From Terriglobia bacterium (GTDB lineage Bacteria > Acidobacteriota > Terriglobia > Terriglobales > Acidobacteriaceae), in assembly GCA_020072585.1 (NCBI GenBank), contig JAIQGL010000028.1, positions 1-64,000 of the forward strand: a stretch of DNA of 64,000 nt, written 5' to 3'. Positions 53,726-61,820 of this stretch are shown here, piece after piece. Position 1 is the stretch's first letter; each line of letters starts with the position of its first letter. Below the pieces are notes generated by a model. It had not been told where the DNA came from. It made no database searches and worked only from the letters and a program-made list of their open reading frames with translations. A program made the position numbers and the translations under genes.

Positions 53726-54935
53726 AGGACTGCGTGATGACCGCTGCTTGCTGCGTGCTGCCAGCTTTTGCCGCCAGGCAGCACTCGCCTGCGGGGATGG
53801 GGCTGCCGTGGGGGCATGTGCGTGGATGCCCCAGGAACGAGCAGATTCGCTCCGTGGCCTCTGGTGAGAGGATGTGTTCAAACTTGCAGGCCTGTTCCGC
53901 GACCTCTTTTTCATCGTGAACATGGAAAGTTTGCGTGAAGAGCCGTTCCGCCAGGCGGTGCCGCCGAATGACGTCCTCAGCGCGCTTGCGGCCTTTTTCA
54001 GTGAAGATGATCATGTGATCGCCGTGGCGGGTGTGCTCCGTGGTGGGACGAAATGCCACATGGCAGCGGTTCAGCACCGGCTTGTGCGTGTGCGGCTCCA
54101 GGGCGTGTTCGGTGAGATCGACCAGGTCAAGGCTTTTCATACGCTCCAGAGCCAGACGCATAGGCAGAGCGCCTTCAACCTCCACGCGGCCCAGCTCGGC
54201 TGGCTCGCCGTTTTCCGCCAGGACCCACAGCTCTTCCAGGACCTCGTCGAACTGCTCTTCGTCGGACATGGAGAATATTTCCTGCGCGGCGATAGTGCCA
54301 TGATGCAGTTCCAGCCTGCGGTCGGCCAGGCGGGCGACCACGGGATCATGCGTAACCATGATGATGGTGCGTCCCTGAGCATGCATCTCGCGCAGCTTGC
54401 GGAGAACGATTTCCTCATTCACGGCATCGAGGTTGCCCGTGGGCTCGTCGGCCAGAATGATGTGCGGATCATTGATCAGGGCGCGGGCGATGCAGACACG
54501 CTGCTGCTCGCCGCCGGAAAGCTGCGATGGCAGGTGACCGGCGCGGTCTTTAAGGCCAACATGATCGAGCGCAGCCAGAGCTTCCGTCTTGTCCGTCATG
54601 CTGTGGAAGTATTGCGCCAGCATGATGTTCTCAAGCGCGGTGAGATACGGGATGAGATGGAACTGCTGGAAGATGAAACCAATTTTTTCCGCTCGGAAAC
54701 GGTTCAGCTCCGCCGGTGACATTTTGGAAATGTTTGTTCCGTGAATCCAGACTTCGCCCGTGGTGGGCTGGTCAAGACACCCAATCAAATTGACGAGCGT
54801 GGATTTGCCCGAACCCGAAGGCCCCATGATGGCCAGCCATTCTCCGGGAGCTACCGAGAGAGACACATCATCGAGCGCGCGGACCTCGACGTTGCTCTTA
54901 TAAACCCGGCTGACGTTTTTGAGCTCGATGGGCAT
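53724..54935 (-). CDS. ABC ATPase fused to a DtxR-family metalloregulator
   Basis: A 403-residue two-part protein. Residues 1-220 are a MacB/LolD-type ATPase: Walker [10 protein letters not shown] (38-46), signature LSGGEQQR (139-146), Walker B with ADEPTGNLD (162-170), H-loop VTHD (194-197). Residues 225-385 read as a full DtxR-like regulator: a winged-helix part ([31 protein letters not shown]), [29 protein letters not shown] and [15 protein letters not shown]. Cys350, Glu353 and His354 match DtxR Cys102, Glu105 and His106; His326 and Glu330 match His79 and Glu83; His98 is not kept. It ends the FTR1 operon, overlapping the permease gene by 1 bp. The fusion suggests iron sensing by the transporter itself or a regulator tied to it. 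Confidence 0.9.
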   Translation of the reverse strand: MPIELKNVSRVYKSNVEVRALDDVSLSVAPGEWLAIMGPSGSGKSTLVNLIGCLDQPTTGEVWIHGTNISKMSPAELNRFRAEKIGFIFQQFHLIPYLTALENIMLAQYFHSMTDKTEALAALDHVGLKDRAGHLPSQLSGGEQQRVCIARALINDPHIILADEPTGNLDAVNEEIVLRKLREMHAQGRTIIMVTHDPVVARLADRRLELHHGTIAAQEIFSMSDEEQFDEVLEELWVLAENGEPAELGRVEVEGALPMRLALERMKSLDLVDLTEHALEPHTHKPVLNRCHVAFRPTTEHTRHGDHMIIFTEKGRKRAEDVIRRHRLAERLFTQTFHVHDEKEVAEQACKFEHILSPEATERICSFLGHPRTCPHGSPIPAGECCLAAKAGSTQQAAVITQS

Positions 54936-56029
54936 TACTCTCCTCGCAGGATACCCGCGGGCTGTATCTGTTGCAGTAATCTTAATGGAGCAGTAGAGGC
55001 GATCAGCGCCAAAATCACGCTTCCCAGCAATACCGGAAGCAAGAGCGCAGGCTGCGGCAGAATGGCAGCGTCAAAATTTGCCTTGCCAATCCAGAAAGCA
55101 ATGCCGCTGCCCAGAACATAGCCGACAGCCGATCCCGCCAGCGCCAGCAGAGCGGATTCAGAAGCGAATAGGAAGCTTACGGTGCGGTTGGAGGCCCCCA
55201 GGGCCTTCATTACGGCAAAATCCCTGCGGCGTTCCAGAACTGAGCTGGTGAAGGTGGCCGCCATGCAAAGCATAATCAACACAACCACCACAGCCGATGA
55301 CGCCAGCACCACAGAGCGCGTCTTGCCTACCACGGCGGTCTGCGCCTGCGTGATCTGCCGGACCGGCTGGACATCAGCTTCGGGCAGAGCAGTTCTGAGA
55401 CTGGAAATGGCCGCCTGAATTTCCTGGGGACGGCCTTCCACGCGGACCAGCGCGGTGTTGGGCTGAACGCCGGTCAGGCTCACGAAATCATCGAGAGGAA
55501 GATAGATGCGGCTATCATCGTCCGATCCGGAATGGAAAACTCCGGCGGCTTTTATCACGGCAGATGCCTTGCCGAACGAGAGATGCAGATCAGTACCGTG
55601 GGCAATCGTCTCATCCACACGCGAGCCAATCAGGGCATTGCCTGGGCCTGATTCACTCAGGGACCATGATGTATTGAGCCTGCGCAGCTTAATTACGTCA
55701 GCGCCGCCGACAACGATTCTTGCTCCGCTGGCAGTTTCAGTTGCGATTGCGTAAGCAACCGGCACGACTTCACCGTTGCCGCCAATGATTTTTCTGATGC
55801 CGGCCAGTTGATCGGCACTGAGGATGCCCGAAGCTCTGGTGACGAGCACATTGGCGCCAAAGCCGCGAAATTCACGGCTAAGCTTGCCTTCAAGATCAGA
55901 GTAAATGGTAAGCGCGGCGGTGGCGATGGTGGCAACCACGGCAACGGAGATCAACGCGGTCAGCGCGCGATCTTTACGCACCCATGCAGCTTTGAAGAGC
56001 AGGCGGAGAAGAAGCTGGGAGCGGGTCAT
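54935..56029 (-). CDS. MacB/FtsX-type ABC permease, second
   Basis: A 364-residue permease: an N-terminal membrane segment (ALTALISVAVVATIATAALTI), a periplasmic domain of about 200 residues, and three C-terminal membrane segments including SVLERRRDFAVMKALGASNRTVSFLF, quoted in parts, the FtsX coupling region. It shares layout with the permease upstream, giving a heteromeric pair as in the Campylobacter Ftr1/P19 locus. It overlaps its upstream neighbour by 4 bp and the ATPase gene by 1 bp. Confidence 0.88.
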   Translation of the reverse strand: MTRSQLLLRLLFKAAWVRKDRALTALISVAVVATIATAALTIYSDLEGKLSREFRGFGANVLVTRASGILSADQLAGIRKIIGGNGEVVPVAYAIATETASGARIVVGGADVIKLRRLNTSWSLSESGPGNALIGSRVDETIAHGTDLHLSFGKASAVIKAAGVFHSGSDDDSRIYLPLDDFVSLTGVQPNTALVRVEGRPQEIQAAISSLRTALPEADVQPVRQITQAQTAVVGKTRSVVLASSAVVVVLIMLCMAATFTSSVLERRRDFAVMKALGASNRTVSFLFASESALLALAGSAVGYVLGSGIAFWIGKANFDAAILPQPALLLPVLLGSVILALIASTAPLRLLQQIQPAGILRGE

Positions 56030-57312
56030 GCGTCGCCCCGCAGCACCACGGCCGGATCAAACCGCATGGCTTTGCGCACAGCTCCCGCGCTGCCGATGAA
56101 TGTGACCAGCACCGCGGCACAGAGTACAACCGCCAGCACCACGGGGTGGACTTCGATCGAGGAACCAAAGATGCTTTGGCCGATGCGATGGGCCAGCGCC
56201 GCGCCGGCAAGAAACCCAATCAGCCCGCCGGCCAGCGCAAGAAAACCAGCTTCCGTAAGAAACAGGGAAGCAACCGCGGTGTTTCCCGCGCCCAAAGACT
56301 TCATCAGCCCGACTTCCTGACGGCGCTCCAGGATGGTGGCAGCCATGGCAGCGGAGACAGCCAGCGCCGCCGCCAGAAGCGCAGCCAGCGTCAGCAGCAG
56401 CATGAGTCCGGAAACGCGTGAGAGCACCTTGCCCTGATTTTGCTCCACCTGGCGGATTTGCTCCACACGGACGTTGGGCAGGACTTCGCGAATCTGGTAG
56501 GCAATGGAGTTGGCATAAGGCGAGCAGTACCAGCGGTCCCGGATGGCCCCGGTCAAGGTCTCAGGGTCCTTGCGCGCAAACGCGTCTTCAGGCTTGGTAA
56601 GCGCGCTTACGGTTACACGCCGCACGGCATTGGGCTGGTCAAGAACCGTCTGCACGATGTGCAGAGGAGCGACCACGGCCTGGTCTTCCGCGCCACCTGA
56701 ATTCAGGATGCCGCTGACACGCAGCTTCCTTCCGCCGATTTCAATCTGGTCGCCCACGGAGATATGGGATTCCTGCGCAAGTTTGCTGCCGGCCAGAACA
56801 TCAGGCGGCTGATTCTGCGGCCACGCAGCGTAATCCTGCGGCCATTCCCCTTCGACCTTCCACCAGGGATTGACGCTGCGCACGCCGGTAGAGAACTCCT
56901 CATTGCCATAGTGAAGAGGCTGTGCAAAGTAGGTACCGATGAGCTCAGCCTTAACGTCTCCACTTGCGGTCTTGATTACCTGAGGCGCGGAAAGGAACGG
57001 CGCGTACCCTTTGACGTTATGCCCCCAGAAAATACCCTTGATCTTGATGAGCTCCTGCTCAGGAATAAAAGAGCCTTCGCTGGCCGGCTTGAGATTTACG
57101 CCGCCAATGTTTACATCGAGGGTATCTTCAATGGGAGTAATGACCAAGTTGGCGCCCAGGCTGCGCAATTCCTGGTTGATCTTGTCGCCGATGTCAGTAC
57201 CTACAGCGATCATGGCCGTGGCAATGCTCATGCCCAGCGCAATGGCCAGCAAGGCCACGCTCTTGCGCCGCTTTTGCCTACGGAATGACTCGAACAACAA
57301 TCGCAGGAACAT
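56026..57312 (-). CDS. MacB/FtsX-type ABC permease, first
   Basis: A 428-residue permease with the N-terminal helix (SVALLAIALGMSIATAMIAVG), a large periplasmic part, and C-terminal helices with ATILERRQEVGLMKSLGAGN, the family's coupling motif. The periplasmic domain includes GAIRDRWYCSPYANSIAY, a motif that I associate with the Ftr1-linked permeases. Its ATG overlaps the FTR1 stop by 1 bp (TAATG). Confidence 0.88.
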   Translation of the reverse strand: MFLRLLFESFRRQKRRKSVALLAIALGMSIATAMIAVGTDIGDKINQELRSLGANLVITPIEDTLDVNIGGVNLKPASEGSFIPEQELIKIKGIFWGHNVKGYAPFLSAPQVIKTASGDVKAELIGTYFAQPLHYGNEEFSTGVRSVNPWWKVEGEWPQDYAAWPQNQPPDVLAGSKLAQESHISVGDQIEIGGRKLRVSGILNSGGAEDQAVVAPLHIVQTVLDQPNAVRRVTVSALTKPEDAFARKDPETLTGAIRDRWYCSPYANSIAYQIREVLPNVRVEQIRQVEQNQGKVLSRVSGLMLLLTLAALLAAALAVSAAMAATILERRQEVGLMKSLGAGNTAVASLFLTEAGFLALAGGLIGFLAGAALAHRIGQSIFGSSIEVHPVVLAVVLCAAVLVTFIGSAGAVRKAMRFDPAVVLRGDA

Positions 57313-58565
57313 TACTTTGAGAATTGCCCAGCTTGCTGGGCCACGTCAGTGATGGAGATCACAACCGAATCGCCATCCTGAGCCGATTGCAGGGGAATGG
57401 GATTGCAGCCACCGGGCTGGCCCACGCTCTGCGGGTTGATGGGAGCAGCGCAATTCTTGCAGATGATCCCGGCGGAGCCCTTATAAAAGCCCACGCCGCC
57501 ACAGATCTGGCAGGCGTCAAAGACTGAAGCGATCTTGCCATCGGGCTTGCGATAAAGCAGGAAACGCACCTTGGTGCCGTTCACGTTGGCGCTATAGCGC
57601 TGCAGTTCACCCTGCGGCAGGTCTTTGGTGGAGATTACGGCTTTACCGTTGGTGAAACTCACTTCCGTAGCTTGCGAGAGCGGCGGAGGACCTTCCGCAT
57701 AAATGACCTCAGCGGTAATCGTGGTAATGAACACAAAAGCCGTCACGCAGACCAGGACGGCCCATAAGCGCTCCCGCTGTGCCGTCCACAACTGCTTCCG
57801 CTCTTCAGCCTTGCTGGCGGGGACTGCGATGGCTTCCGGCTTGCGGCGGCGGTATTCCAGCAAGATCATCAGAACGACCAGCGCAAGCATGGTGACAGGG
57901 AAGAAGTAGTCATTGCGCGCGATGGGCCCAATGAGTGACATCTCCCTTTTGCTGGATGGGAGAACGCCCGACTCAGAAAGTTCATGCAGTCCGGAGATAA
58001 TCAGCTGTGCCGCAACGAAGAAAAGAATGACCGTGGTTACCTTGAAGAACTTGCGCAAATCGATGCGCACGCTGCCTTTCACGAACATCACGCCAAAGAC
58101 GACGGCCAAGGCCACGCCGAGGAGCGTTCCCAAAAAGCTCATTAGCTCGGTGGAATTGAGAGACACGCCGGCAAGAATCGCCACGGTTTCAATTCCTTCG
58201 CGAAAGACCATGAGAAAAACAAAGGCAAACAGGCCCCATTGAGAGCCTCCACCCGCCAGGGAACCGACTTTGGTTTCAATCTCGCCCTTGAGCTTGCGCG
58301 CGGTGCGCATCATGAAAATGACCATGCTGATGACGAAAACGGCGGCCACCAGCATGACCCAGCCTTCCACCTTGTCCTGATTGATGGGCGCGTAGGAGAG
58401 AGCGATTGCGCCGGCGATGCTGCCAACCAGGGCGGCAGCCAGGGCATAATAGACGGTACGGCGCAGGTCAGGGCGGCCAATTTTGGCCAGGTAGACCAGG
58501 GTGATGCCCACGATTAACGCGGCTTCAACCCCCTCCCGTAATGTCACCACCAGGGCGGAGAACAT
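57312..58565 (-). CDS. FTR1 iron permease fused to DUF2318-like cysteine domain
   Basis: A 417-residue protein. Residues 1-235 are an FTR1/EfeU permease with both iron-binding REGxE motifs, REGVEA (Arg10-Glu14) and REGIET (Arg122-Glu126), and about seven membrane segments. After an added membrane segment near 270-288, residues 295-415 form a periplasmic DUF2318-like domain with FDACQICGGVGFYKG (Cys352, Cys355), IICKNCAAPIN (Cys369, Cys372) and GGCNPIPL (Cys387), which suggests a metal or Fe-S site. In Campylobacter these are separate proteins (Cj1658 and Cj1660). It is the first gene of the operon, 19 bp after a Fur-box-like site. Confidence 0.9.
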   Translation of the reverse strand: MFSALVVTLREGVEAALIVGITLVYLAKIGRPDLRRTVYYALAAALVGSIAGAIALSYAPINQDKVEGWVMLVAAVFVISMVIFMMRTARKLKGEIETKVGSLAGGGSQWGLFAFVFLMVFREGIETVAILAGVSLNSTELMSFLGTLLGVALAVVFGVMFVKGSVRIDLRKFFKVTTVILFFVAAQLIISGLHELSESGVLPSSKREMSLIGPIARNDYFFPVTMLALVVLMILLEYRRRKPEAIAVPASKAEERKQLWTAQRERLWAVLVCVTAFVFITTITAEVIYAEGPPPLSQATEVSFTNGKAVISTKDLPQGELQRYSANVNGTKVRFLLYRKPDGKIASVFDACQICGGVGFYKGSAGIICKNCAAPINPQSVGQPGGCNPIPLQSAQDGDSVVISITDVAQQAGQFSK

Positions 58566-58583
58566 GTGATCAGCGCTCGATTA

Positions 58584-58598
58584 TGAAAATGAATTTCA
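58584..58598 (-). promoter_or_regulatory. Fur box upstream of the FTR1 operon
   Basis: TGAAAATGAATTTCA matches the 7-1-7 Fur consensus TGATAATnATTATCA at 12 of 14 defined positions. It lies 19 bp before the FTR1 ATG, within a longer run of TGAAAT/ATTTCA units to about 58620, and overlaps CATAAT (minus strand), a likely -10 box. Iron-dependent repression of the operon is the natural reading. Confidence 0.7.
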
Positions 58599-58830
58599 AT
58601 TTCAATTTCAATTAGAAATTGTACCGAGCCGGGGGAGGGCAGTCAACAAAATGAAAATGCAGGACAAAAATGCATTTGGCCCCGGTGGAAAGCATGTGGA
58701 AGCGTGGTTTCCCCTTTTGGCATGAACACCGGGTATGGACACCTGAGGCCGGGCGTGAACGCGAAGCGCGCCCGGCAGGATACGACTCCGCATGCACAAT
58801 CCTGGTTCCAATACGGGAGAGTGAAGTGCT

Positions 58831-59163
58831 TCAAGGTTTCTCATAGAACTTCAGCGCCATGGCGCCGTGCGTTGCCGCGCCTCCGGCCCGCAGGGCAGCG
58901 GCGATCATGGAGCTTTCGGTGACTTCTTCGCGAGACGCGCCTGTGGCTTTCGCGGCTTTTACGTGCCCCTCAATGCAATAAGGACATTGAGTGGTGAAAG
59001 CAACCGCCAATGCGATGAGTTCGCGATATTTTCTGGGGATGGCGCCATCCTCACGACCGACGATCTTGTCCAGGCTGAGCCATGCGTTGAATTCTGTGGG
59101 TGCGAGCTTGCTCATCTCCTTGAGAAACCGCAAGTCGCTGGCATCATGGTAGTGTTCGCTCAT
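58831..59163 (-). CDS. AhpD-like alkylhydroperoxidase / carboxymuconolactone decarboxylase family
   Basis: A 110-residue protein from ATG 59163 with AAGGAG upstream (the longer frame is not needed). The redox motif Cys60-Pro-Tyr-Cys63-x3-His67 (QCPYCIEGH), preceded by the ELIALAVAF helix, is that of AhpD-type peroxidases. It is small and single-domain, so an oligomer is expected. It follows the carbonic-anhydrase gene on the same strand. Confidence 0.9.
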   Translation of the reverse strand: MSEHYHDASDLRFLKEMSKLAPTEFNAWLSLDKIVGREDGAIPRKYRELIALAVAFTTQCPYCIEGHVKAAKATGASREEVTESSMIAAALRAGGAATHGAMALKFYEKP

Positions 59164-59249
59164 TTTCTTCTCCTTGGTACGTTGATATCCATTATTTTTC
59201 CTGTTTTTGCCATACATCCGTTCTGTCTTTTCCCTGGAATCTCCGCCTG

Positions 59250-59840
59250 CTACCTGCTGAAGGCTGCGCGGTCCTCCACGATCAGAGTCAATGCCTCAGT
59301 GTCGATATTGAAGAGATAGCCGTAGATGTCCACATTCTTCGGTGTTCCCTTCCATTCCCGAAAGAGGCGTGTGTCGCGCTTGAGTGAGGATTCATAGTCC
59401 GCAATGGCAATGTTGGACCGGTCATAGAGGGCTGAAATATCGACGCCCTGCTCGGTGTTGAAGGCTGCGATCAGTCCCTCGGGCGTGAATGACGTGGCGC
59501 CGCAGTACGTGTGGTGGACCACAACAATGTTCCTGATTCCAAACAGATGCTGGGCGACCGTGATGGAACGGAGTGCGTCCACGGCACGTCCGCCGGCGAC
59601 TACGACCGGGAAAATAGTTGTGGTGGAAGCGATCTTCCTGCCGCCGTCATCGTGAATGATCTGGCCGGGGTACACTTCGCCGCGCATTGCTTTGGCTACA
59701 GCATGCGGAATATTCACGGCTCGCGGGTCGTAACAGTAGACGACAACAGTCCGCAATGGAACGGCCTGCTTGAATGCTTTCCGCATCTCGGTCTCAACGA
59801 ATCCCGGCTGCTTCGAAAATGCATAGGTATCAAAATCCAT
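59250..59840 (-). CDS. beta-class carbonic-anhydrase-like protein
   Basis: A 196-residue protein with Cys36-x-Asp38-x-Arg40 (VVYCYDPRAVN) and His110-x2-Cys113 (HHTYCGATSF), the zinc ligands and Asp/Arg pair of beta-carbonic anhydrases. AAGGAGGAG precedes the ATG. With the AhpD-like gene it forms a short unit divergent from a TetR regulator. Some relatives hydrolyse CS2 or COS instead of hydrating CO2. Confidence 0.85.
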   Translation of the reverse strand: MDFDTYAFSKQPGFVETEMRKAFKQAVPLRTVVVYCYDPRAVNIPHAVAKAMRGEVYPGQIIHDDGGRKIASTTTIFPVVVAGGRAVDALRSITVAQHLFGIRNIVVVHHTYCGATSFTPEGLIAAFNTEQGVDISALYDRSNIAIADYESSLKRDTRLFREWKGTPKNVDIYGYLFNIDTEALTLIVEDRAAFSR

Positions 59841-59953
59841 CTATCGACTCCTCCTTGGTTGGGTCCATCCGGAGCATCGCGAACTGGCATGCTCACTCTT
59901 CAGGCCTTTGGATGACCGCATCTTGGTAGAACGATTCATCTACTTAGATTTTC

Positions 59954-60009
59954 TTGTAACTACAATTGCCAATGGATATTTGTAAAACAGGTATACCGAG
60001 TAGTATATT
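59954..60009 (+). promoter_or_regulatory. divergent promoter/operator region of the TetR gene
   Basis: The dyad TTGTA-AC-TACAA (59954-59965) and the palindrome GGTATACC (59990-59997) lie in the 175-bp divergent gap. TTGTAA (59980-59985), 18 bp, TATATT (60004-60009) forms a promoter whose -10 ends six bases before the TetR ATG (60016). The GGTATACC site falls between the two boxes, as expected for an autorepressor operator. Confidence 0.5.
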
Positions 60010-60015
60010 TTTAAT

Positions 60016-60624
60016 ATGTCTGTTCGAAAGCGCGATCATCTTATCGCTGTGGCACAACGGATGTTCTGTGAGACCGGTTTTCACGCTGTGAGCGTGGATG
60101 CGATCATTGACGAGGCTGGTGTCGCCCGCATGACGCTCTACAAGAACTTTGGTTCCAAGGAAGAGCTGATCGTCGAGACCCTCAGGCGCGAAGACACGAT
60201 GTTCCGGCAGTGGCTTGTGAGCGCCATCGAGGCCCACTCAAGCCGTTCGGAAGACCGGATCCTCGCACTCTTTAAGGCCATGCATGATCGATTCGCCACG
60301 GAAGGCTACTGTGGATGCGCGTTTATCCGAGCGAGCATCGAATATCCTGCTCCTAATCATGTCGTTCACCGCGCGGCTCGAGAGCACAAGAATATGGTCC
60401 GCTCATATCTCAGGGGGCTTGCCGCTGAAGTGGAAGGGGCGGACCCTGTGGCGCTTTCCGAGCAGCTGTACCTGTTGTTTGAAGGTGCGATCACCGCTTC
60501 ACAACTTCACGGCGACCCATGGCCCGCTGAATATGCGCGCCAAGCCGCCGAGAAACTGCTTGCTGCTGCCTCTCTTGCGCCTCAGCCGGCCGCGAAAAGA
60601 ACCAAGGTGCACCGCGCGACCTGA
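60016..60624 (+). CDS. TetR-family transcriptional regulator
   Basis: A 202-residue repressor with an N-terminal helix-turn-helix (MFCETGFHAVSVDAIIDEAG, VARMTLYKNFGSKEELI) and a ligand-binding helical body (YLLFEGAITASQLHGDPWPA). Short inter-gene spacing and divergence point to control of the AhpD-like/carbonic-anhydrase pair and of itself. The Cys pair GYCGCAF could sense a thiol-reactive ligand, but that is speculative. Confidence 0.9.
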   Translation: MSVRKRDHLIAVAQRMFCETGFHAVSVDAIIDEAGVARMTLYKNFGSKEELIVETLRREDTMFRQWLVSAIEAHSSRSEDRILALFKAMHDRFATEGYCGCAFIRASIEYPAPNHVVHRAAREHKNMVRSYLRGLAAEVEGADPVALSEQLYLLFEGAITASQLHGDPWPAEYARQAAEKLLAAASLAPQPAAKRTKVHRAT

Positions 60625-60716
60625 ATGGAAGCTTTGCCATTCGCAAGACGAACGGTATTGAGCAGAGCGGCGCCGGAGCCCGGGCGGGATTTTATCCAAA
60701 CATCCCGGTACTCCCA

Positions 60717-61721
60717 TTGAGCGTCTTAGTGAATGTGCCGCAAAAGCTCATTTCTCAAAAAATAAAGATCAGTATTTGCAGGTCAGCTGAGGATTTGCTG
60801 CGGATTCGCCCACTGTGGGAGTCTTTGCGGGTGGATAGTGCCGGCACGGTATTTCAGAGCTTTGACCTGAACCTGCTGGCGGCAGAGAGGTTTGCCGAGA
60901 GAGAACAGCCTTACGTAGTCTGCGCGGAGAGTTCCGCCGGCGCGGCCATTATTCCGGCCGTGTTGCGTCACGGAGATAATTCAATCCGGCTGCTGGGCGA
61001 TGAGCTGTTCGATTATCGCTGCTTCCTGCATCGTGGCGATGATGAAGTCCTGCGCGCGGCGCTGGCGGCTTTGGCGCTGCTTGAGCGCCGTCTGGAAATA
61101 CTAGCCATGCGGGAGAACGACCGCGGCACCATGGCGGGCGAGCTGCAATTCCTGCCGTTTGCGGCAGCACCGGGCGTAAGCGGAGAGCAGATATCGGCGG
61201 AGCAATTTGCGATAGCGCATACCCGGCTGGCCCGCAATCTGCGCCGCCTGGAAAGACTCGGTTTCGAACTGAGAAGCTACGACGGCAGAAATGCGCAGTT
61301 GCTGCGCTCCCTCTATGATGGGAAGGCCGCGCAGCACCCTGCCAGCCTGTTTCATGATGCGGAGCGGATTGATTTTCTGGTGAGCGCAGCCGCGCTCATG
61401 CCAGATGTCTTTGAGATCTTCACAGTGGAAAAGGGACCGCTGATGGCGGCCGCCCTGGTGACTCTGCGTGACGGTGAATGCAGGCGTTTTTATACGGGAT
61501 GGTTTGCTCCCGAATACGAGAAGCACTCACCGGCGCTTGCGCTCATTTATGAAGTAACGCGGCAGTCGCTGGCGGAGGGCCTGGAGTGCGACTACATGAC
61601 TGGCGAACAACCCTACAAGATGCGCCTGGCGACCAGTTCGGTGCAGCTCTATCGTGTGTGCGCCACACCGCAGGCGTTGGCCGCCGTGGCAATCCGGGAG
61701 CTGCTGATTGCGGTCGGATGA
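60717..61721 (+). CDS. CelD/BcsL-type GNAT acetyltransferase
   Basis: A 334-residue protein of the Acetyltransf_6 family, which has two GNAT folds. Seen: LLRIRPLWESLRVDSAGTVF, PYVVCAESSAGAAIIPAVLR, LRRLERLGFELRSY and the closing GLECDYMTGEQPYKMRLA. No ATG suits the start: TTG 60717, GTG 60729 and GTG 60735 all fit, so the N-terminus is unsure. In other bacteria these enzymes act in cellulose or exopolysaccharide modification. It stands alone. Confidence 0.75.
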   Translation: MSVLVNVPQKLISQKIKISICRSAEDLLRIRPLWESLRVDSAGTVFQSFDLNLLAAERFAEREQPYVVCAESSAGAAIIPAVLRHGDNSIRLLGDELFDYRCFLHRGDDEVLRAALAALALLERRLEILAMRENDRGTMAGELQFLPFAAAPGVSGEQISAEQFAIAHTRLARNLRRLERLGFELRSYDGRNAQLLRSLYDGKAAQHPASLFHDAERIDFLVSAAALMPDVFEIFTVEKGPLMAAALVTLRDGECRRFYTGWFAPEYEKHSPALALIYEVTRQSLAEGLECDYMTGEQPYKMRLATSSVQLYRVCATPQALAAVAIRELLIAVG

Positions 61722-61763
61722 CGCGCGTTCGGCGGGTTAAAAAAAGTTCTGCTGTGAGAAAGC

Positions 61764-61795
61764 AAAAAAGAAGGCCTGCTGCAAAGCAGGCCTTC
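61764..61795 (-). terminator. terminator after DUF4382 lipoprotein gene
   Basis: GAAGGCCTGCT (61770-61780) and AGCAGGCCTTC (61785-61795) form an 11-bp stem with a 4-nt loop. Read on the minus strand it is followed by TTTTTTGC, so it ends the minus-strand gene. It may also limit readthrough from the acetyltransferase gene on the plus strand. Confidence 0.9.
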
Positions 61796-61820
61796 GAGGT
61801 TTGAGGGGTAGAGGAGCTTT

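Noticed and set aside
58748-58776. GCCGGGCG/CGCCCGGC hairpin as terminator of the AhpD-like gene
   Set aside because: It has a stable stem but no T run on the minus strand; probably a palindromic repeat.
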